From: Phragmites australis
Lineage: Eukaryota > Streptophyta > Magnoliopsida > Poales > Poaceae
Reading direction: 5' to 3'
Assembly: GCF_958298935.1 (NCBI RefSeq)
Contig: NC_084929.1
Coordinates: forward strand, 1,240,001-1,304,000
Length of the DNA stretch: 64,000 bases
This document shows, piece after piece, positions 55,477 through 64,000 of this stretch. The notes beneath the pieces were generated by a model, which was given only the letters and a program-made list of their open reading frames with translations, was not told where the DNA came from and did not search any database. Position 1 is the stretch's first letter. Each line of letters starts with the position of its first letter. Position numbers and translations under genes: made by a program.

Positions 55477-56948
55477 ATGTCGAGAGCAGGAGGAAGCCAT
55501 CGCGACCAGGCACCCGACAGCATACTGCCGGAGTCCGGGCTGGTGAACGAGGAGGCGGCGGACAGGGTTCGGAAGCTGATGGTTCCCGAGGGCCAGTGAG
55601 GGGCCTCGGTGGTGGCACCGGCGAGCTTCCCGCCGGTGGCGAACCGGCCGAGGCGCATCGTTCTTTTTACTTCCTTCGTGGCGCCCAGGCTGGTGCCGCC
55701 ATTCTCGACGTTCTTTCTCCAGATCCTGGAAACGTTCGGGATCCAGTTGGTGCATCTCAGCCCCAACTCCGTCGTCATCCTGGCGGTCTTCGCCCACCTC
55801 TGTGAGATGTTCATGGGGGTGCCGCCGTCGGTGACGCTCTTCCAGCACTTCTTCATGCTACGGTCGACCAGGAAGAAGAGGGGCCTCTCCACCGCGGACG
55901 TCGCCGGCTGCTGCAACTTCTGGCTGCGGGACAGCCTGGGGGAGCAATACATTCCCCAGGTGCTGTGGAGCAAGTGGGAGGACTGGCGACGCGACTGGTT
56001 CTACGTTGACGTCAGCCCCCACGACCGTCTGACCTTGTCGGAGATGGCAGCGGAACCCCAGAAGGCGACCTGGGAGGTGCCACCGCGGGCGGACGCGCGG
56101 ATGGCGCCGGTCCTGGAGCGCATCGACTTCCTGTGCCAGGCCGGGCTTACTTCGGTGATGGTGGTGGCGGACTACCTGCACCACCGCCTGGCGCCTCTGC
56201 GGGAACAGGCCCGGCCCTGCTGGTTTTACACCGGCCCCCAAGACATCACCCAGACCCAGATCGGCGAGGAGTGGGACCTGGGCAGGACGGCGCTGAGGGG
56301 CCTGCTCCGGGTGGTGATTGGGGTGGACGACCTGAGCCGTGCGGTGCTCCCGTGGAAGGAGCTAGCGCTCTGCACCGATCCTGACCGGGTGGCGCTGCAG
56401 GCGAAGCTGCCGGAGTTCGACGCCCAGGGGCTGGTCGACAGGCCAGGGCGCCGAAACCCCGGGACTATCCAGATTCCCGAGGTGGACGAGGCGGCTGGCG
56501 AGGAGGCCGCAAGCGATCCGACGCAGACCGGTGCCCCGGGCACTGCAGGCGGTGAGCCGCAGGCCAGCGGTGGGGCTGCTGCGAGCAGCAGCCGCCAGGC
56601 CGGAGAAGGAGGCGCCGCCGACAGCGGGGCGGTGATAGCGCCGGGGGACAGAGGGAAGCGCCCCCGGACTTTCGTTCCTACACCGGCGTCCCCACCGTCG
56701 CCGTTGCCTGGTGAGGAGGGAGGCCGGGGCGGTCAGTCGTCCAGCACGGGGCCATCGGCGGGGGCGGCATCTGCGGTTTTGGAACCAGACTTTGATCTGC
56801 TTGGGCCTGGTCTGGAGCCCGGAGACCGCACGGCGGCCCCGCAGAGCCCCCCGCGGAAGAGGAGGAGGGAGGACTCTGGGCCAACACCATCGGGCCCCGG
56901 GTACAGGATCCCGGCATCGAGGTGACAATACCGAGGACCCAAATCTGC
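55477..56948 (+). pseudogene. Second Tat extra ORF, exon 1 (Transposase_28 domain)
   Basis: MSRAGG start aligned with 13646. Two nonsense codons: TGA at 55597 and TGA near 56923 (TGG in the intact copy). Between them the domain is well kept (LFTSFVAPRLVPPFSTFFLQ, STADVAGCC, WFYTGPQDITQTQIG). Much of the protein is alignable with the intact copy although the surrounding DNA has diverged. Confidence 0.88.
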
Positions 56949-57037
56949 GTAAGTTCCCCCCCCCCCGCCCCCCTTTTTTCCTGATCATACCTTGCCCGGA
57001 GCGACTTTGGAGACTAACCTTTGTTCTTCTTTTGCAG
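56949..57037 (+). other. Intron of the second Tat extra ORF
   Basis: 89 bp, GTAAGT donor, pyrimidine-rich TTCTTCTTTTGCAG acceptor, same place as 15070-15146. Confidence 0.75.
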
Positions 57038-57115
57038 GCCGCCTACGGGCGCCGCCGGAGACCAAGGACGGTCGGAGGCACCGACGCCGGCTCCAGCCCC
57101 TGAGCCGAGCGCGCC
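57038..57115 (+). pseudogene. Second Tat extra ORF, start of exon 2
   Basis: 78 bp of exon 2 before the solo LTR. The exon resumes at 58641. Confidence 0.75.
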
Positions 57116-58635
57116 TGTCGGTGTATCAGGAACCGGGGGTCCCTGAATCCCGAGGCCAGGCCGGCCATCCACCACATGGCGCCATCCCACGGGGTCTCTC
57201 CTGCAAGATGAAAAAAGATCAAGTCCCGGGAGAAGGCGCTCGGGGTCACAGTCAGTGGCCCCTGAGTACCACAGTTCCCCGATGATCCACAAAATCTAAG
57301 TACCGGGAAGAAAGTGCTCGGGAAGGTATACGATGGCCCCCGAGCACCCTAGTCCCCCGACGACCAGGAGAGTTAAGTACCGAGAGAAACATGCCCGGGA
57401 CCGCCGGCGGTGGCCCCTGGACACCCAAGTATCCCGAGGACTCACCGAAGGAAGTTCCGGGAGAGAGTGCTCAGGGCTGCGTGCAGCAGCCCCCGAGCAT
57501 TCGGTTCCCCGAGGATCCGTACAAGTGTGCCCGGGAGAGAGTGCTCGGGGAGGTGAACAGTACCCCCGAGCACTCGGTCCCCCGAGGGCAAGAAAGGGCG
57601 TTCTCGGGAGAGAGTGCTCGGTGAGGTGAACAGTACCCCCGAGCACTCGGTCCCCCGAGGACAAGAAAGGGCGTTCTCGGGAGAGAGTGCTCGGGGAGGT
57701 GAACAGTACCCCCGAGCACTCGGTACCCCAACGACCCAGTAAGCCCCCTGGCAGAGGCCCTCAAGGGGCCCACCGATGAGGTGTCAACCAGTCAAAAGCT
57801 CGAGGCCGCATTTAATGAGCATGAGTGGCCTGTCGCCTCCAACTGCTCCCGCCGCGCTCAGCGTCAGTTCCTGCCATGTTCTGGCAGAGAGGCGTGAGGT
57901 TATTAATTGCACGGGTCCCATCCCGTGCCATCCAGCCTGTCTCAGGATAACGTCGTAAGGACCAAGGCGTTCCATCTGCCGCGCTGCTATGGCAGGGGAA
58001 CAAGACAGGGCGGGCATGCCGGGTCGCTCTGCGGCTGCCCGGTGGGCCCTCTCCACGGCCCCCGTTGCAAGGGCATTTATTGTGACGGATGACCGGGCGT
58101 GTGCCGTATTTTCCACCCCCGGTCACTTCGCCCAGAGGAAATGATGACGCCCTTTCCATTTATGGTATCTTGGAACTCGTGCCCCCCTTACGTTCGGGGC
58201 ACGTTGCGGCCGGCGGGTACTTAAAGTACCCAGCGGCACAAAAGAAGAGAGGACGGTTAGAGGCAACAGATAGACAAGAACACAGCGCAAGAGAAACAAC
58301 GGCAGAGAAGTGAGCAGCATGAGACAGGCTGAAGAACAAGGAGCCCCAGGCTCTTAGATTGATCAACATTCTTGTAACCAGCAACATCCTTGAGGGATTT
58401 CCTCAGGACAGTTATAGTATCCATACAGGAGTAGGGTATTACGCCCCTGTGCGGCCCGAAATTGTCTAAATTTCGGTGCATTTACTTCTTCTTGCACTAG
58501 GTCAACACCCCCACCACCGGCCGTTGCATTCACTCCCATTTATTTCTCCGACGAACGTATTCAGGATCATCCCCCGATCGAATGTCTAAAAAGGGGTCTC
58601 TCGGGATCCCTGCGACTGGAGTTAATCCTCCGACA
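57116..58635 (+). mobile_element. Solo LTR of a Tat element, TSD GCGCC
   Basis: 1520 bp, TGTCGGTGTATCAGG to TAATCCTCCGACA, flanked by GCGCC at 57111-57115 and 58636-58640. Opposite orientation to the LTR at 53319. It contains 73-bp units (GGGAGAGAGTGCTCGG at 57533, 57606 and 57679). It interrupts the extra ORF, so it arrived after the host Tat element and later lost its internal part. Confidence 0.9.
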
Positions 58636-58640
58636 GCGCC

Positions 58641-59365
58641 TGAGCCAAGCGCGTCGGTGGAGCCGGAGCCGCTGAGCGCGTCGGCCGAGATGGAATCACA
58701 GGCGCCGCCCAGCCCAGAGAGGGTGGCAGCGGCCGTGCCCTAGCAAATGGTGCCGGCTGAATCCGCCCAGAGCACGTCAAGCATGGGGCGGTCGACCTCG
58801 TCATGGGCGGTGCCAGCATGGCAATTTTCGGGGACCCCGAGCCCCTCGGAGGAGGCTCGCAGGGGACCCAGCGCCCAGTCATCGCCCAGCCGACCCGCCG
58901 ACCCCCTCCCAGTCATGCTAGGAAAAGCCCGGGAGGTGATCGTGCAGCTGGAGGCAGCCGTGGCGGGGGAGATGACGCAGCGAGAGGCGAACCGCGCCGC
59001 CCTTGCTGCGGAGAGGGAGCGGCTTGTCACGGGCTGGCGCCTTTTTGAGGCCCGCGTCGCCGCGGCGCGCGCCGCCAACGAGAACGAGCGGCGCGCTCTG
59101 GAGGAGGAGCGAAAGGCCCTAGAGGGCACTCGCACGGAGGCCACGCGGGAACGGGAAGAAGCCGCCCGCCTGGCCGAGGCATCGCAGCAGCAGGCTGCCG
59201 AGGCACTCGCCAGGGAGAGGCAGGCGCAGGCGTGGGAGGAGGCGGTCCTGGCCCGGGAGAGGACGACGGAAGCCTCCCAGGCTGAATTGGCCCGCCTGAA
59301 AGGCGAGGCTGACCAGGTCCGCACCGAACTCCAACACCGGGAGGAGGAGCTCCAGAGCCGGGAGC
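58641..59365 (+). pseudogene. Second Tat extra ORF, rest of exon 2 (coiled coil), broken off
   Basis: Linker and charged heptad-like segments comparable to exon 2 of the intact copy (EEAARLAEASQQQAAEALAR, TELQHREEELQSRE). It carries in-frame stops such as TAG at 58741 and ends abruptly at about 59365, where gag sequence on the same strand begins. Confidence 0.8.
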
Positions 59366-61400
59366 CCCCCCGGTCGGCGCGAAAGCCACCTGACGATGGG
59401 CCGCCCCCCTGGCTGCGTCCGGAGCCCACGACCTCCGCTTGCACCTCAATGAGTGGAGAGGCATCGAAGACGTGCGCGTCACTCTCAAGCACCAGCGGGA
59501 GACCCGGCAGGAGGCCGAAGCTGAGGACCAGGCTTCCTCTTTGCCGGCCTATGATCGCCGGGGCTCCCCGGCTCGCCGACGTTCATCGCCCAAGAATGCC
59601 ACCCGCGCCACAGGGTACGGCACCGGCTGTCGTGCCTTCACTAGCGAGCTCCGCCGGGTCAAATGGCCCTCCAAGTTCCGCCTCGAGCTGCCGGAGAAGT
59701 ACGACGGGTCCATCGACCCTGTTGAGGTCCTCCAGATATATACTACTGCCGTCCAAGCGGCTGGTGGTAGCGAAAAGGTGATGGCTAACTATTTTCATGT
59801 TGCCTTGAGGGGCTCTGCCCGTTCTTGGCTCATGAACTTACCCCCAGAGTCTATTGGCTCCTGGGATGATCTTTGCCACCAGTTCGTGGCAAATTTCCAG
59901 GGCACGTTCATGCGCCTCGGCCTGGAGTGCGACCTCCACGCCGTCAAGCAGCAGGACGGGGAGACACTGCAGCGCTTTATTCAGCGCTTCAGCCAGGTCC
60001 GCAACACTATCCCGCGGATAACCTCCCACGCTGTCATCATTGCTTTCCGGCAGGGCGTCCGCGACGAGCGGATGCTTGAGAAGCTAGGCACGCACGAGGT
60101 CGAGACCACTGCGGAACTTTTCGCGCTGGCCGACAAGTGCGCCAAGGCGATAGAGGCGCGGGCTTGGCACGCTCCGCGCCACGAGCGCCCCGCCACTGAT
60201 CAACCAAGTTCTTCCCGCTCCGACAGGCGGGAAAAGAAGAAGAGAAGGAGGCGCGAGGCCGTCCCCGTCGAGCCGGCCCAGGGCCCCGCCCGTAGGCCAG
60301 CCTAAGAGCCCAACCGCCGGCAAGAACGTCAGGCGGCCACCGACAGACGACATGCGCTCGCTAGAGTCCCGGCCTGGGCCCCTCCTAGGGCTCCGGCTCC
60401 CGCAAGGGCTCCGGCCCCCGCTCCAGCAAGGGCCCCCGCTCCTGTGGGGCCCGAGCCAGGCAAATGGTGCCCAATCCACCAGACCAGATGGCATGACCTC
60501 ACGGAGTGCCATACGGTCAAGGGCCTCATCGAGCAGCGCCAAAGGGAGCGCGATGAGTCCCACGGGGGAGGCGATGCTGGAGCCGCTCTCGACAACACAG
60601 AGCTCGGCTTTCAGGAACCCGAGCACACCGTCGCCTTCATCGACGGAAGCGCCTATACGCCTTCCTCACGGCGCGGCGTCAAGATAATGCGGCGCGAGGT
60701 ATGCTCGGCAACCCCGAGCAAAGAGGCTGCAAGGCCCCTGAGATGGTCGGACGCCCCGATCACGTTCAGTATGACCGATCACCCCGCCAGTACTGCAGGC
60801 GTGGGGTGACTACCCTTGGTAGTGTCCCCCACCATCTGCAATGTAAGGTTCGGCAGGGTGCTGATCGACGGGGGCGCAGGCCTCAACCTCCTCTCCAAGG
60901 AGGCCTTCAAGAAGCTACAGGTGCCCTCCTGGCGCCTAAAGCCGTCGCTTCCGTTCTGCATGGTGACACCCGGGCACTCCCTGCCCCTCAGGCAGGTTGA
61001 GCTGCCCGTGACTTTCGGGAGTCGGGATAACTTCCGCACAGAGGGCGTCGTCTTCGACGTCATGGAGCTCCCCCTCCCCTACAACGCCATCCTCGAGCAC
61101 CCGGCACTCGCTAAGTTCATGGTGGCTGCGCACTATGCGTACCTCACGGTCAAGATGCCGGGCCCAGCATGCCCCATCTCCGTGACCGCTGACATCGGTG
61201 GTGCCGTCTCCTGCGCCGAGCAGTCATACTTGGCCTTGGTCTCAGCTCAGGCCGAGGTCGAAGGCTGTCCAGGGGGCCCGGGACCCTCTTCATCCAAACC
61301 CCGACTCGCCACCGACGCCTCCGTTCCTACGAAGGAGGTCGTGGTGGGCGAAGACACCTCCCAGGTCATCCGAATCGGCGGTGACTTGGACGGCAAATAG
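59366..61400 (+). pseudogene. Second Tat gag-protease, 5'-truncated, plus strand
   Basis: Aligns with the intact gag from just before DLRLRL onward: ELPEKYDGSIDPVEV, CPIHQTRWHDLTEC knuckle and protease DGGAGLNLLS. Stops near 60303 (TAA) and 60809 (TGA). It ends GGDLDGK-TAG, the same in-frame TAG as in the intact element. Gag lies on the same strand as the extra ORF, opposite to the normal Tat layout. Confidence 0.88.
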
Positions 61401-64000
61401 GAAAGCACGCTCGTCACCTTCCTCCGGGCTAACGCCGACGTGTTTGCATGGCAGCCGTCCGACATGCCCGGGATCCCTAGGGAGGTGATCGAGCACCACT
61501 TGGTAGTTCATCCGGGAGCAAGTCAGCAAGCTCCTTGACGCCGGATTTATCCGAGAAGTCCTCCACCCCGAGTGGCTGGCGAACCCAGTTATCGTCCCGA
61601 AGGCCAACGGCAAGCTCCGCATGTGCGTGGACTACACCGATCTAAACAAGGCTTGCCACAGAGATCCTTTTCCTTTGCCCCGCATAGACCAAATTGTAGA
61701 TGCAACCGCGGGATGTGATCTTTTGTGTTCTTTAGATGCAAACTCTGGTTATGACCAGATTCGCATGGTCGTAGAGGATGAAGAAAAAACTGCTTTCACC
61801 ACCCCGGTGGGGACTTATTGCTATATGTCGATGCCTTTTGGTTTGCGCAATGCTGGGTCTTCTTTCCAGCGCGCTATCCGCATCACCCTTGATTCGCAGG
61901 TTGGCCGCAACGTCGAGGCCTACATCAACGATCTTGTGGTCAAGTCCCGAGACTGCGCCACCCTGCTCGAAGACCTTGCCGAGACTTTCAACAGTCTTCA
62001 CACCACCCGCCTGAAGCTCAACCCCCGAGAAGTGTGTCTTTGGGGTACCTGCGGGCAAGCTCCTCGGTTTCTTGGTTTCCAGCCGAGGGATCGAGGCCAA
62101 TCCAGAGAAGATCTGGGCCATCGAGTAGATGCGACCCCCGGCTTGACTCAAGGAGGTTCAGCGTCTCGCCGGCTGCATGGCGGCTCTCGGGCGCTTCATC
62201 TCCAAACTTGGGGAGCGGGGGCTCCCCCTCTTCAAGCTTCTAAAGAAGACTGGTCGTTTCGACTGGACGCCGGAGGCCGAGAAGGCCTTCCGTGATCTTA
62301 AGAAGTATCTCACCTCACCACCCGTGCTGGTGGCCCCGTCCGAAGACGAGCCACTGCTACTCTACGTATCGGCCAGCCCTCAGGTCATAAGCATGGTGTT
62401 GGTGGTGGAGCGCGATGAGTGCACGGGGTCAGGTGCTGGGTCCCAGCTCCCGGCCGCCCCCGGGCACTCCCCTGTCCTCGCGGCTCCCCCGAGCAGGGGG
62501 TCAAGCCCGAGCACTTGGCTCCCCCCGAGCAAGGGGTCGAGCCCGAGCATTTGGCTCTCCCCGGCCAGGGAGTAGAGCCTGAGCACCCGATCAGCCCCGA
62601 CCACGTCGCCGAGCCTGGGGGCTATAGCAGGCCCTCGGGTGAGGCAGCAATCCGAGCCCACCGGGTATAGCGACCGGTGTACTTCGTCAGTGAAGTCCTC
62701 CGGGAGGCAAAAACAAGGTACTCCCAGGCTCAGAAGCTGCTCTACGCCGTGCTCATCGCTTCCCAGAAGCTGCGCCACTACTTCCAAGCGCACAGGGTCT
62801 CGGTGGTTACCACGTACCCACTGGGGCCCATCCTCCGGAACCGAGAAGGCACTGGGCGTGTAGTCAAGTGGGCGGTGGAGCTCGCGGAGTTCGACCTGCA
62901 ATTTGTCAGTCGCCAGGCGATCAAAAGCTAGGCACTCTCTGACTTCGTGGCAGAGTGGACGCCCGTCCCTGAGGTCGTCCCAGAAGAGATCTCTACATAT
63001 CCCGGGCACGATGCGCCCGGGTACTAGATCATGCATTTCAACGGTTCCCTCTCGCTGAAAGGTGCGGGGGCCGAAGTGGTTCTCACCTCCCCAACGGGTG
63101 AAGAACTCTGGTACGTCGTGCAGCTGTAGTTCCGTGCATCCAACAACATGGCAGAATATGAGGGTCTCATCGCTGGCCTCCGAGCTGTGGTGGGCCTCAG
63201 GATTCGTCGCCTTCTGGTCAAGGGAGACTCCCAGCTGGTGGTCAACCAGATATCTAAAGAGTAGCAGTGCACGGATCCTCAAATGGCGACGTACGTGGCG
63301 GCAGTCAGGAAGCTGGAGAAGCGCTTCGACGACCTGGAGCTGCGGTACATCCCGCGCCGCGACAACGCTCTGGCCGACGACCTTTCCCGCCTGGCCTCCT
63401 CCCGTGCCGCGTCCCTGCCGGAGTCTTTGATTAAAGACTCACACGGCCTTCCGTCCTGCCTGCCGAATAGGGCGAAGGGGAAACCTCAAACTCAATTCAG
63501 GGGACCCCGGCGGCGCCCTCAATGGGAAGCCCCGTCAGGGTGCCGCCGTCCGGTGAGTGCGCTGCGCTTGCTGATTATTCTTAAGATGCCTCGTGGATGG
63601 ATGACATCTGAGGGTACTTGAAGGAAAAGTTCCTCCCCGGGGATGAGGCTTCTGCTGAAAGAGTTGCTCGGCAGTCCAAACGCTATGCCATAGTAGATGG
63701 GGTTCTCTACCGGCGTAGCGCAGGCGGCATTCTCCTGAAATGCATCACCCGGGCAGAAGGCGGCGAGCTTCTCGCTGAGATCCACGAGGGTGAGTGTGAT
63801 GGCCATGCATCGTTCCGCACGCTCTCCAGGATGCTTCCGAGCTGGTTCGGCGCTACCGAGCGTGCCAGTTCCACGCAAAGCAGATTCACCAGCCAGCTCA
63901 GGCTCTTCACACCATCCCCCTGTCATGGCCTTTCTCGGTCTGGGGGCTGGACATTCTGGGTCCATTCCCCCGAGCAACCGGGAGCTATGAGTACCTCTAC
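61401..64000 (+). pseudogene. Second Tat pol, degraded, runs off the window
   Basis: Follows the TAG in frame ([15 protein letters not shown]). A deletion of about 55 bp near 61505 removes the segment between EHHL and FIREQV. RT reads YINDLVV, so the first catalytic Asp is lost. A frameshift lies near 62030. The first RNase H has a 12-residue repeat insertion. The second RNase H has stops near 63028, 63129 and 63264. The zinc finger region is frameshifted, and the integrase core begins ([10 protein letters not shown]) at the window end. Confidence 0.88.

Overview
This is a repeat-dominated stretch of a plant nuclear genome, almost certainly a grass. It holds nested Ty3/gypsy LTR retrotransposons (Tekay/Del chromoviruses and Tat-lineage elements), a Helitron carrying a spliced Rep/PIF1 gene, solo LTRs with 5-bp target-site duplications (TSDs), and one GC-rich, intronless DUF247 host gene of the grass type. 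There are no prokaryotic genes, tRNAs, rRNAs or CRISPR arrays. No species can be named from the sequence alone.

Layout. (1) 1-4291: a decayed Helitron: Rep exon, an intron containing a solo LTR (1173-3060, TSD TTATG), and an internally deleted PIF1 helicase. (2) 3490-48385: a tandem array with a period of about 12.57 kb, written P-Q-P-Q-P. P is the PIF1 3' part, Helitron flank, a complete 2.9-kb Tekay LTR and an integrase fragment of Tekay element X. Q is a truncated LTR plus the pol and gag of a second Tekay element Y (minus strand). The junctions and coding defects are the same in each copy, so the array arose by segmental duplication and not by repeated insertion. (3) 11724-25960: a 14.2-kb, structurally intact Tat element inserted in the first Q only. 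It has TSD GTGCG and two 1439-bp LTRs that differ at one site that I saw. Gag-protease and pol are on the minus strand, separated by one in-frame TAG. An antisense, spliced extra ORF with its own TATA box lies next to the 3' LTR. (4) 48386-50753: the degraded remainder of Tekay X. (5) 50754-53318: a small host island with the DUF247 gene (51221-52558). (6) 53319-64000: a second, older Tat element, with LTR, extra ORF, a solo LTR inside it (57116-58635, TSD GCGCC), then a breakpoint near 59365 after which gag-pol runs on the plus strand, which suggests an internal inversion. It is full of stops and runs off the window.

How the parts relate. The inferred order of events is: a Helitron; Tekay X inserted beside it; P duplicated around a fragment of Tekay Y (P-Q-P); an unequal crossover between P copies giving P-Q-P-Q-P; and finally the Tat insertion in Q1. 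The only elements here that look able to make protein are the 11724-25960 Tat element (gag-protease, pol and extra ORF all open) and DUF247.
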